Program-made: the position numbers and the translations under genes
NCBI GenBank assembly: GCA_037039925.1
Contig: JAXRKP010001006.1
Span: forward strand, 48,501-112,500
DNA length: 64,000 nt
Source: Doris montereyensis
Taxonomy: Eukaryota; Mollusca; Gastropoda; Nudibranchia; Dorididae
Reading direction: 5' to 3'
Notes under the pieces: model-generated
The model's database searches: none
What the model saw: only the letters and a program-made list of their open reading frames with translations
Told to the model about the DNA's origin: nothing
Shown here: positions 11,901 to 24,900 of the stretch, piece after piece
Position numbering within the stretch: the first letter of the stretch is position 1
Layout: each line of letters begins with the position of its first letter

Positions 11901-14900
11901 AGAAATGAGCACACACAAACCCATAGACAGGTACAAATTAAGAATGAGAACACATCAGTGCTGCAGTCACTATCTGTACACTGAACAATTTTGAAAAAAA
12001 AAGAATTCTTTGTCGAACGTCTAAAAATAAGTTTTCATAGATACTGATTGGCCTCTTCAACAGATTAATTCAATTGCATTACAACATGAGGTAGAAAATG
12101 TTGTAACCAACCTCCCCATTCAACGTTCTTTGGTATAATTCCAAGTTTTCTTCTGATTGGTCCATTCATGAGTTCATGTAAATCGTTTGTGGCAAAAGGC
12201 TGAATATAACGCTGAAATGATTCGTCTGTAACAGATCAGAAATAAAGCCATGCACTTGAATTATAATACATGAAGTCTCAAATCTGTACTTCAGACAAAT
12301 TAATTACATCAAACCATATTTACGGTGAAAGTCGCAAATCGTGTAAGTCCAATTTTGGATGTTTAGAGAAAATCAAAGAAAAAGATGCAGCATATTTTAA
12401 TCTATTTTCACAGGCATGCACGGTTTGCAAGTGGCAAATACTAGACCCAATAGGGCTACACAGATTGCTCATATGGTTATTATATGGGTTTCTATTGGTT
12501 CTTGTGCCAAGGAATCCTTACTAACAAAAATTAACGGCTTTCTAATGTTAAAAAGTGAGAGAGAAAAGGTGTTACTAATTTTAGACTTACATTACACGAT
12601 TTGCGGTTTTCAGTCGATAGACATCAAGAAGACAGTAATTACGCACAGATCTGTTCAAGTCATGACAATAACAAAACATAATAATTCCTTGGTTTAGTTT
12701 CATCCATTATGCAATCTATTGTGTCATAAGAAGAGTGGCAAAACCAGACATCTCTCATGACATTTTTATCGTTTGGAAAGGTACTTCGCTCTGTTTCCCT
12801 CAATTGAGTTCCTGAATACAGATAGGCAATGATTTGTCAGGATTTTTAGTCATATAGGCTCCACAAGAAGTTTTTTTGTATGCACTCTTAGAAGTTCAGA
12901 AGGAATTTGCAATAAACAGCAAAGTCAGTCAGCACACACCAATACATTGTGTTTTGGACTAAAATCTGTCATCTTTTTTATTCTACTTTCTTCTCATTTT
13001 TATATTTTGATCAGCTTCTTATCAAGTACCATTGCGTGAAGCGGAACAGGTGATAATAATCACTACCTTGCCAGGACACTAGTCTGACATAGTTTTTACT
13101 CCCAAGTTACTGCTCGTATCCTTTTGCACTTGGGTAGAGTGGAGAAAATGCATGTTAAAGGTCTTCCCCAAGGAACACAACATTGGACCTAGTTTTGCTA
13201 GGATTCCAACCCGGAACCTCATGATCCCTAGTCCGGCAGCCTAACCGCTCAGCCATTGAGGCAACAAACTATCTAAAGGTTAAGAAATTTCATAAAATCT
13301 ATAAAAGCTATTCGTGCACTTCATAAATATCTAACAAGCAACTTACCTGAGGTCTTCCCATCCCCGTGAGCTTTGTTCCTGCTGTTCTGGGTCCCTTCCT
13401 GACCCCAATCCATAATGTTGTAAAAGTTGATTTGGGGTGAGCTTTCTTCGGCTACAGTGGCTTCAAGATCAAAAAATCCATCTGTGGCATTTTCGAATTG
13501 TCCTAAAAGAGAAACGGTTCAGAAATTTCACTATGAGCCTCTTATAATTCATGGGAGGAAATTATTTGACATGTTATAAATGGCCTGTGACAAATGACAA
13601 TCATTCAAGGGGTTGTAAAACACAGAAAAGTTGTCTTTGAATGTTTAAATAAACAAGAAAAACAGTCAAAGAGTACAAGAAAATCAGTCAAAGTGTACAA
13701 GAACATGATTTGCACAACACTTCTTATTTGTATCCTAATACGAATGATAGTTTCTTAACACTTTTGATGTTGGATGCATTTTATGAGCTATTACACGTTT
13801 CTCTTATTATCAAATGCACCAAAGCACAAAACATACGGTGGGCACCACATATACATGTAACAAGAAAGTGGTTATAATAGGAAACCGGTTAAGAGAAAAA
13901 GAAAGAAGGGAAAATAAAAATAAGAAAAAATAAATAAATAAGTAAACAAAAATGGGAAACCGGTTATAACAAAACCATCGTCATCCTCCTTTTTTGCTCT
14001 TTGGATCTATTAAAATAAACCTCTTATAACAGGGACAGGGAAGGGAAGGGAAAAACTACTTAATAAGGGGATTCTGTAAACAAGGAAAATACACCAGAGA
14101 AGTACAAAAGTATGCGTATTGTGGATCTATGCCTGATAATGTTTTAAAGATTTTTTTAGTTTGACATATAAAACATATACAAAATTTTCATGAAAACAAT
14201 AACTTTTTGCAAAAAGTATACATATTTCAGAAAAAATGCTTTTGAAAGTTTGTTTGTATAGTAAATGACTATCTACATGCAACATTTCATGATAAATATG
14301 TACAAATAAGGCCAAATAGCTAAAAAAAAAAAAGTCTAAAAATCACAGGTTTCACGCAACTTATACTTATAGCTCAAAAATGTTTTTTACTCATAATATC
14401 AAACAACACGCACCAACAATGCGTAGAATAGAATGAAAATATTCTATAATCAAATACAATTATGAATACAGAATGATTTGTTACTTCCATGAGGACCCAA
14501 TCGTGGCACCGACTGCCACTCGTGGGAAAAAACATGCATGATATGCAAGAGCGGTGTTGATTGGTTGAACAGGCCAGCCGTGAGAGGCAGGGAGAGACTT
14601 TGTGACAGCTGCCCATATGGAAGTGTAGGATTTGTTGTAGTGTTGAATATAAATTGTACTATAGCAAAATAATTCTTCACACAAGAAGCGCAGGATGTAC
14701 ATGAACGGGTTGTTTGTTTTACCCGAGAAGCACGCAGGACGTAGATGTACGTTTTTAGAGTGTGGCCAGAACAAGCCAGACAGAGGTCTGGCCTGCTTCC
14801 CTGATCTCTTACCACACCTCTTACTCTTACCGGTAACAGGTGTGAAATTTGGCCCTCACGTATCGCCGTATAAGGACCATAGTGACTGACTGAGCTCAAT

Positions 14901-15175
14901 TGAAATGGGAACATGAACTTTTCATCTGATTGGCATTTAGATTTTATTAATTAGCCAATAAACCTGCAATATGCTTGACCAACTGAAAGCAACTTCTTTG
15001 GATCAATTCAACACATGCCCTCTGTGAAGACACACATTTACATGAACTGTAAATTGATTAGTCCTCCCATTTCAATACTATTAGATTGACAAGCATTTAT
15101 CTAGGTGAATGTGTAATACTGACCAATGATAGAGAGATAGAGATAGAGAGAGAGATAGATAAAGATAGAGAGAGA

Positions 15176-15235
<60 letters not shown>

Positions 15236-15236
15236 A

Positions 15237-15285
<49 letters not shown>

Positions 15286-15288
15286 GGG

Positions 15289-15320
<32 letters not shown>

Positions 15321-15469
15321 TAGAGAGGAAAGGGGAGAAAGAGAAAGAAAGAGAGAGAAAATGAAAGAGGGGAGAGAGGAAGAGAGAGAGAGAGAGAGAC
15401 AGACAGACATAGAGAGAGGGGGAGAGAGAGAAAGGGAGAAAGAGAGAAGAAGAGAGAGAGAAAATGATA

Positions 15470-15545
<76 letters not shown>

Positions 15546-15677
15546 GAGAGGGGGAGAGAGAGAGAGAGAGGGGGAGAGAGGGAGAGAGAGAGAGACAGAC
15601 AGACAGACAGATAGACATAGAGAGGAAAGGGGAGAAAGAGAAAGAAAGAGAGAGAAAATGAAAGAGGGGAGAGAGGA

Positions 15678-15718
<41 letters not shown>

Positions 15719-15772
15719 TAGAGAGGAGAGGGAGAGAAGAGAAAGAAGAGAGAGAGAAAAGATAGAGGGAGA

Positions 15773-15844
<72 letters not shown>

Positions 15845-15935
15845 GAGAGAGAGAGACAGAGAGAGAGAGACAGACAGACATAGAGAGGAGGGGGAGAAAG
15901 AGAAAGAAAGAGAGAGAAAATGATAGAGGGAGAGA

Positions 15936-15993
<58 letters not shown>

Positions 15994-18900
15994 CAAAGAG
16001 AGAGAGACAGACAGACAGACAAAGAAAGAGAGAGAAGAGAGAGAGAGAAAGAGAGAGGGGGGGGTTTGCATGTTGGTTATGAATAAAACTGAAGCTGCCA
16101 CATGCTCCTAACAACCAACAAGAAAGAGATAAGAAAGGGAAGTTTCCCGAAATCAGTTCTTTGACATGATTAACAGCAAGATGTGGAAATGGAGTTTCCC
16201 ACAAGCGAGGCGTGCTTACTAACAGGCCAGCTTCCCGAAATTAGGTCAACAATGTTTTGGTCCCATCGCTGGCCGCATGGCGTGGTTGGCGAGTGAGCCG
16301 CGGCTCAAACTAGACCTAATCAACTGTGTTGCGAGCGATTAAAAACCTAAATTAATATTACATACTGTATAGATCTAGATCTAGATTATGTATTAGATTT
16401 AGAAAATTTAGATTTCCTAATCGTAGGTCTATATTATTATATTATTACTATCTAGAATATAATATAAGATCTAGATCTACCACACATCGACGTTTCATGA
16501 AACAAATTAGAAAACTCATGCACGTAAAATAGGAAAAGAAACTAGAATTGATGAACATAGATTTAGATCTAGATCTAGGTTCTAAAGTTCTAGATCTAGA
16601 TCTATACGAGAATAAACCTTCCTGCAACAACAGTAACAACTAGACAGTTACAGAGATGAGTTGACAGGAGAAGTAGGCCTAGAGTTAGAAACAGTGCTTA
16701 TCAAGGATTGGAGTGTTCATTACAAAGCTTCAAAAACAAAAACATTTAACAGACGTGTAGTATGTTGTGATACTAGTAATACTAGTAATAAAAGTAGTAC
16801 ATGTAGTAGTAAAACAAATAAAGGGACATAAATAAGAAAATACCCAACGATTTATTGACATGTACAAAACAGACAGTGGCAGTTTCGGGTTTTGTTATAA
16901 TCATTATAATGTCAATAAATCGTTGGGTATTTTCTTATTTTTGTGTCCCTTTATTTGTCTCTCACTCTCATACCCAACAGTGACTTGACTCTTTATCACT
17001 TACATAGTAGTAGTAGTAGTAGTTGTAGTACCGTAGTAGTAGTTGTAGCAGCAGTTAAGTGGTAGTAGTAGGAGGAGGAGGAGGAGCAATACTTGTAGTA
17101 GGTGTAGTACATAAAGTATAATGGTTGTTGTTGGTGGTGGTGTTTTTGTTGCTGCTTTTGTTACTGTTGGTGGTTGTGATGAGAATGTTTTGGTGTTGTT
17201 TTTTGTAACGGGTACTCACCAGGGCGACTCGTGGTTGCGGATCTCCAGAAGAAAAAACTCCAGCTGCTGTAATTTTTCAGAATGCCAATTGATGCGTATG
17301 TTTTTAACTAAATGAACTGTGTCATACAAGAGAAATAAAGGCCGCGTGGAGTCAGTTGGTAATACTGCTCTCCAAGGAGAAGGATGAGATTTGAACATTT
17401 TAAAAAAGGATTGATTTACGCGGTTATTATCATTTACAATGCCAATAACTGTAGCGCCACATTTCTCACAAAAAACAACAACATCACAAACTTGATTGAA
17501 TTGAAACAAAGAAGTAAGAGTGTGACATGGCAAAATTTTTGTGCGAAACGTTTGACCACCAAAAAAGCACTTTACCATCACACAAAGTAATGTTGTTGCA
17601 ATTTTATTAGGATTATCAACCGCGTAACCAAAAACAGAACCACCTCTATATGGCACTGAAGCTTTCACATAAATTTCATCAATGATTAAAATAGTTCCTA
17701 TTTCTTTCATCCATACTGGAAAAAACTGATAAAAACATGTTGTCATCACTAGTGTTCTTGGCATTGGAGGTAATCTTCTTAAACTTAAAGGTACTTATTG
17801 ATGGAAGCTGTAATGATTCCTCAGTTGAAGATACAAACTTCTTGATTGGTTCAACCACGTAAAGGCAAGAAGAAGATTTAACTGTGAGTGTAAACATGAT
17901 TGTTTTTGGGGGCATTTAATAATGAAATGTTGCGGTTGATGAAGTTAACTTTGTCGTTTTCACAATCATGAGCAGTTGAAACAAGCCTAACAATTTCATC
18001 AAATTGACTCCACATCTGCACTGTTTGAGGAAATTATGGTAAACACGAAGAACATTTTTATAGGCTTCGATCGCAAAGTAAAATGTTCACAATCCTCATC
18101 AATGGAAAAATAAACACAGAAGTTAGGCACTGGCCCAGTCCGACCTTGACTGAAAAACACATAAGTGTTAGTATAAGAAGTAACAAAGCCTTTTTGGCAA
18201 GCCGCTCTTGAAACAATTTGTCAAAATTGTCTGCACAATGAATCACGTCTCAGAAATTCAGTTATTTCATCAATGTCAACAGTTCTGGATTCCACACTTG
18301 ATTTCTTTGTACCCGTGGAGTCGTGCTGCTCACTGGAGTGGGCGTGCACGAGGGCGGAATGTTGAGAAAAACTGTTGGTGGAATTGCAGGTACTTCAAAC
18401 CGACTTCCAGGAGGCCGAAGTATGGGGACATCAACTGGCCAGTGAATTGTACATACTCCCATGTTACCAGTGATATTTTCAATGGCAAGTTTATTGGGAA
18501 GGCAAGCTAACCATTCACAGCATTTTTCATTGTCATTTGGAAAACCGTAAATGGCAAATTTCTCTTTGGATTGGTTAGTTCTGTAACCGGTAGTGCAACC
18601 TACTACACAACACTTCCTACCTATTTTAATAGGAGCAACAGCCTATTAAAGTCTAATCTGGATTAACTCTAGATAACTGGGAATAAAGAAAAGAGCGATT
18701 TCATGATTTGACTTGAAATTAAATGATGCTTGCAGCTACTGCTAGATCTAGATCTAGATCTACTTCACTCTAAATCTGATACTTTTAATTAATTTGATTT
18801 TGTGAATCACATAAAAAAAACTAAATACTAGGCCTACATACTGTATCGATCTAATCTAGATTCTAGATCTAGAGATCTAGATTAGATATAGATCTAGATA

Positions 18901-21900
18901 AGGTCTCGTACGTAAAAATAAATTACACTGTTCACTGTCAAAGTCTAGATTCTAGATAAACCCTAGAATTCTATAAGAGCTAAAGCTCTGAATTAGAGCA
19001 GAATGTAGATCTAGATCTTGATCTAATCCAGAAAAATAACACAACAAACTTCAAATCACAGCACAGCACATGATTGAAGCAAATAGAAAATCCGTCGTGA
19101 AATACGCAGAGAAAACAAGAAAATTAGAAATATCCAACTCTAGTATCTTCTATCATCACTTTCGACTTCGAATTGGGTGTCCGGAAGTAGTATTTAACTA
19201 CTAGAACGATACTCGGAAAGCAGTATTGATATTCATCGCCTGCACGTAAAAACCACTATAACCGAGAGAAGCAGAAGGTATCGAATATTTTTTTATGTAT
19301 CGTCTTGTTGACATCACTCCCATGCACAGTCTGTCGCTTCACGTCTTGTCAGCCACGTGTATATCCAGACGAGACCATAGGACCAAAACATTCGTTGACC
19401 TAATTTCGGGTGACTGGCCTATAGTAAGCACGCCTCGCCCACAAGAAATCTTATCTTAACCATCCAATCCCCCCCCCCAGCTTGTAATTTGAATGGATTA
19501 CGTCAATATGCGACTATAGAAGTTTTTGAAACATAGACATCTGCTGACTTTTCGTCAAGACATAAGAAAATTGCAAGCTCTTGTAGACTGATGAGTCAGT
19601 AATGTGTAAGAGAGGATTGGGGTGTGTGTGTGTATGTATGTGGGGGGGGGGGGGTATTGCACATAGATAGGTTGAAATCCTTTCTGTATTGACTTTCTAA
19701 TTTCACACAATGTATGGACATGTAGAATATGAGAGCCCGAAAAAAACACGTGGCTTTCAGCGAGAGTGTGCTAAATTACAATTCTTTTGAACAATAAGCA
19801 TTCTAATACAGTGCATGGAACAAATTATATCTCTTATTGAGGAAATACAATATACGCCGGACTAATTTACCTTGTCATCTATCAAAGAATTGCTTTTATT
19901 ATATAACGATAAACGCGTAACTTTCACTGCTAACGCCATGACTACAAAATACCCTGCTCTACACAGTTCTAGGCTGATGACTGCAGGACCAGATGTCAAT
20001 CATCCGGTCAGAGCCAGTCTTACCTTCGCTTTAAGTTCAATGATGACAGGGCAGGGTTGCCTGGGTGGAGACAGCCAGGGCTACAAGATGCGCTCTCCGT
20101 GGGGTTATTATATAACATGACCGATAAATAAGCAACCTTCTCCGCTACCGCCTTGACTAAGACATAATGCTAGCCGCACAGCTCTTTAGCTAGAAAAAAG
20201 GGGTGTCAATCACATTGTCACATGTCCAGTGCTGGCTCCACGTTCCACGACAGAGCCTCTCTGCTGGAAGCGATCGGGGCAAAAGCTGCGCTTTTCCTGG
20301 GTTTAAGGACGCTGGCTGCCTAGTCTCAATGTGACAGCACAGGGGATACAAGAAGGTGTGTCAATTATGGGATGATTCTATTATTTTCTTCGAGGGGTTG
20401 TAGCTTTGCAAGGGTCTCAAAATAAGACAAAATATGATCATTTGTCAAGAAACTGGTGACGGTTGTTGTCTTCAAAGACTATTTTTTCACAGAAAGACAA
20501 GGAATTCAGACTTGGGGATGATTTATAAGTAAAACTAATAAGTGCAACCAGAAATAAATGCCTTACTTCAATTTTGATCCCAAGTGGCCCCTTCCAGGTG
20601 CCACTTATCCCCTTAAATGGAAAACTTGTGAAAACAAAAGCAGTGTAGCTTTTTGAGAACACATAATCCTAGCTGTTAAACTGTCAGAATATGTTACTTC
20701 AATGATGAGTTTATTCAAATTCTTTTCTAAATTAAACGTTTTCTAGGATGGTGGTTTATAAATTTGCCGTAACTAAAAACTGAATCCAGTCATTTATAGT
20801 AGAAGATATAATGCAAAACAACAACAAATATATAAAGCTTCTGACAAATTATCTTACCTGTATGAATCATCTCAACCACTTTTCTTGCTTCAGAAGATAT
20901 TGTCTCGAGACCAGACTCAGATACAAGGGACTAAAGGAAATTAATGAAAAGATGAAGGAAATAAATTACTTCAACATGACTATCTTATGCAATTACAGAT
21001 ACTGAATTTGGGCATCTAAACTTACACACCCAAAGGTAGAATGGGAATTGATAAAGAAAGAAAGACAGGTATTGAATTACTCAGTCATTTTCACTTCATG
21101 TGGGCAACATTTTTTTATGGATGGCTTTGTTATTTCCCATCATATGAAATTGAAATGCAATTCTTTAAAACCTCATGTCGCAATATGGAAGCAAAAAAGT
21201 TTTCTTCAGAATATTTTCAAAATATGAAAGATTATAACGTCTCTGATTTTACCTGGTTTACACTATTTACAGCCTAAATTTGCCTTTCATGTCAATTTTA
21301 AAAGCAAATTCATATTTTCTTTTAAGGCGTGGGGGGGGATTTTTTTGCTTTTGAGCTGGGTTTTTGCTTTTAGTATACATATAAGTAACTGTCAAAATAT
21401 AGTCATCCTATATCACTGAAAAGTTTGTAGCGTCCTTGGTTGCCATCGAAACGGTCGCCATCTTGGATTTTGTCCCAATTTTCAAAATCTATCTCCTCAT
21501 TCAGTTATGAATAAAATCACTCAAAACCTGCACAGATTATCTTCTCCATTCAATATCTAAAGAGTGACATCGGGTTTTTTAGATATTTTGGATAGGTTTT
21601 TTAAAATGAATTTTTGAAAATAATATACCAGCAGCATTTGCCTCAAAAGGGTGGGATCGAACGCCATCTTATGCAAATCAAATAGGTCCACCGTCGCTGC
21701 ACCGGCTCTAAGAAACTGCCGAGAGACAGCACTTTCGAATGTACTCTCCCTCCGGTATATGACTCCCCGTCTATGCCGTCCGACACCAACAACAACATAG
21801 AGGCCATCAGAGTACTCAACTACCTTGGCGACATGATTCAAGATTCTGGTGGATGCCAGGAAGCAGTCACCGCTAGGATCAGGATGGCCTGGAGGAGCTT

Positions 21901-24900
21901 CCACAGTATTCTCTTTGCATTGTCGGTTCGTCTGATACTGCTATGGAAAAGAGCATCAGCTCTAGCGACCTGCGTCCGGAGTTCACTCCTGTATGGCTCA
22001 GACACATGGGCGATGTCAACCAATGATCTGAGACAGTTGGAAAGGACTGATGCCCAGATGATACGCTGGATTTCCCGAGACAAAATGACTGTAGCATCGG
22101 AGATAAGAGAACGTGCTCATCTCGATCTATCACAGCTCAAGTGCGAAGAAGGCAGCCTCGGGGGTACGGACACGTGTACAGAATGTCAGCCAGCCGTGGA
22201 CCTAGCAAGACGCTGAACTTACATGTGTCCGGATCCCGACTTCTAGGCAGGCCAAAGAAACAATGGCTCGATTGCGTGAAGAAGGACATTGACGAACTTG
22301 ATGCAGGCGATGTATCACCCAAAGACAGAAGAGCATGGCGGGCGACAGTAAACTTCAAGTTTTCAAGCAGACACGTTGAAACCCCCCTCAACGGAAGGAA
22401 AATAATCGACGTTAAACAGAAAACAACAACATACAATATATATTATGTTCATACAAAAATGTTATTTTTATTACGAAAAAAAATGTTCTCCAATATTTTA
22501 CAAGATATAAAAATAAAACCGACGTCATTCTATTAACACTGACAAGAGGAACCTGTGTATCAAATATAAAACAAATCGGTCTGGAAATGAAGGAGGAGAT
22601 AGAATTTTAGTGTTAAAAAAATTACATTTCAAGAAAAACACAAGTCAAGAAATGAAAAGAAAAATAACATAAAACAAACACTTCAGATGGATTGCCCTTC
22701 TTGTAGCAGCCCCCTTACTCTTTTGACAGTCTCTGGCATTGTTACTAATGTGTGCATTGCTGTGAAAACAGACGACAAAATGACCCAGTTTTTTGTTTTT
22801 CCTCTATTCCAATACTTGTGCGTGTTTACATGCAACGTGTGCCTTCCAACTCTTACGTTACTCAGCAAGCAAAATCGGCATGCAGTGTTCGCTAAAGAAC
22901 TGGTTTTACCACATTGGCAATTAGCCGCCACTAAAGGGGTTTTCAGTGTCATCTTCTCAGTCAGTGCTAGAGTAATTTACGTCAAAATTTTGACTTTTTT
23001 ATCTACAAAATAATTTGTAATCAAAAACAGATACGACATATGGACATTTTTCTGTCATAAATTATCGTTCTACCCCAATATGCAAAGAACAGCAAGTCAA
23101 CATTCTGGTCCCAAACTCGCCAATCCCCCCCCCCCCCCCCACCCCTCAATGGCAACAAAATCATCTTCTTCATGGTCTTCTTCAGATTCAGTCTAACCTG
23201 CTTTTATTCTTCAGCTGTAAGTAACAAATTTGCTAACATTAAACAAAGCGTTGTAATAAAACAATTAGTTGAAGATTGCTCTTAAATGGTTTTATTGATA
23301 CTGTCGAGATGCAATGAAAAAGAAGTGGAACTCTTTTCAAATTCAGTATTTACTGCATACCCCTGAATATGTGTTACTCTAAACATTGTCAGTGAAGTGT
23401 ATAGTTATATGAAGGATCTTTTTTATATTTTACTTTTAAATGGAACAAAAATAATACAGCCATATTACAACATGAGATTTTAAGTAAGTGTGCAAACTTT
23501 AATCATGAAACTGTAGCGTGGCCACTACATACACTTACACATGCAGCACACAAGGACACTAAAAACAACTCACTCTACACACACTGCCGCTCGACAAAAC
23601 CAGTGTACAACAAGCTCACCGAATAAAGCAGTCGCTTTCTACTTTTCTCCTCAACCCTTGTGTTTGTGTTTCAGTTTCATCCTTGGCTTCATTGGTGACC
23701 CCGTAAGTTTACAACGACTTTTGTAAACATTATTTTTTTCATCTCTATGATTACACGTTTCTACATCTACGCATAATTCAAGACAAATAGCCTGCGATAA
23801 CCTGTTTCTGTCTCTACATATAATGGCAGTCGACATGGTTGCCATCAAGCTACCCACATTTTGGACAAGTAGCCCACAGGCATGGTTTGTGCAAGCCGAA
23901 GCTCAGTTTGCTTTACGAGGTATAACATGTCAGGACACACGTTACTACCATGTAGTGGCGTCACTTGACTCAGAGACCGCCAACCGTGCTCTTGCATTGC
24001 TAACATCACCCCCGAAAACGACAAGTACAACGCCATCAAATGTTTCCTACTGTCCGTGTTTAGTTTGTCAGAACAAGAGCGTGCCATGGCTCTGTTAAAC
24101 ATGAACAGCATAGGCGACCAGAAACCATCAGAGCTGATGGACGAAATGATGTCCCTTCTGGGAGAGCACAAGCCGTGTTTTATCTTTAAACACCTTTTCC
24201 TGTCACGACTCCCAGACACCGTAAGAATACCTATAGCAATTTGTTATTTTCATCTAAGATTTGGCAGCGCTGCTAAAAATGCACGCCACCTTGCAACTTC
24301 TCCCAACAGTCACACAAACCGAGTGCCAACCAGGGAAACGATCAGGCGGGTCAACAGTAGCCCATACTGCTGGTGGCCTGCGAAAGACTTCTCTCTTTAT
24401 AACTGACGATGTATCAGGAAAGAAATTCCTAGTAGATACAGGCCCAAGTATCGGTAATCCCAGCTACGTGGAGAGACAAACACTCAAAATCAACAGGCAA
24501 AACCCTAACAGCCGCAAACGGACGACCCATTCCAACATACGGCGTGCGTTATACACAAATACGCGTAAACAAACGCAACTACGAAGCCCGTCTCGTCATA
24601 GCTGACGTCCAACGCTCACTTTTAGGAGCAGATTTCCTGAGGCAACACAACTTTCTCGTTGACATCCTAGGACAACGGTTAATCGAGGGGGACACATACA
24701 CCTCTATTCCGTGCTCCATATTTCAAGTCAGCTACAACTACCTAGCTCCGGTCGACAACAACAGCAATAATTTCCGAAAAGTATTGAACGGTTTCCCAGA
24801 AATACTTTCACCCACTTTCTCCTCAGCAGATGTCAAGCATGGAGTAAGTCTCCACATACCCACCACTGGCCGGCCCGTCCACATGCGGGCGCGACGCTTA

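Larger units (their letters stand above)
16206..19437 (-). mobile_element. P-like (THAP/P-element) DNA transposon with intact ends
   Basis: The 58-bp inverted ends are 16206-16263 and 19380-19437, both starting CGAGGCGTGCTTACTA and sharing CCCGAAATTAGGTCAAC. The 8-bp sequence CCCACAAG flanks the element exactly on both sides (16198-16205 and 19438-19445). Inside, on the minus strand, are a THAP zinc-finger exon and a transposase exon of P-element type. An 8-bp target duplication and THAP plus RNase H-like transposase are the defining set for the P superfamily. The C-terminal part of the transposase is not visible between 16264 and 17215, which holds AGATCT-rich DNA, a foldback repeat and trinucleotide runs, so the copy is probably non-autonomous. 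It lies in the intron between exons g and f, in the same orientation as the host gene. Confidence 0.93.

Noticed and set aside
14374..14914. Overlapping open frames on both strands, including 154 codons on minus
   Set aside because: They have no recognisable motif and overlap each other in different frames. The region may be an old repeat.
15081..16204. Long open frames in all three minus registers (Ser/Leu-rich, up to 367 codons) and Glu/Arg frames on plus
   Set aside because: They are products of the GA/TC repeat, with no other composition, no start context and no family match.
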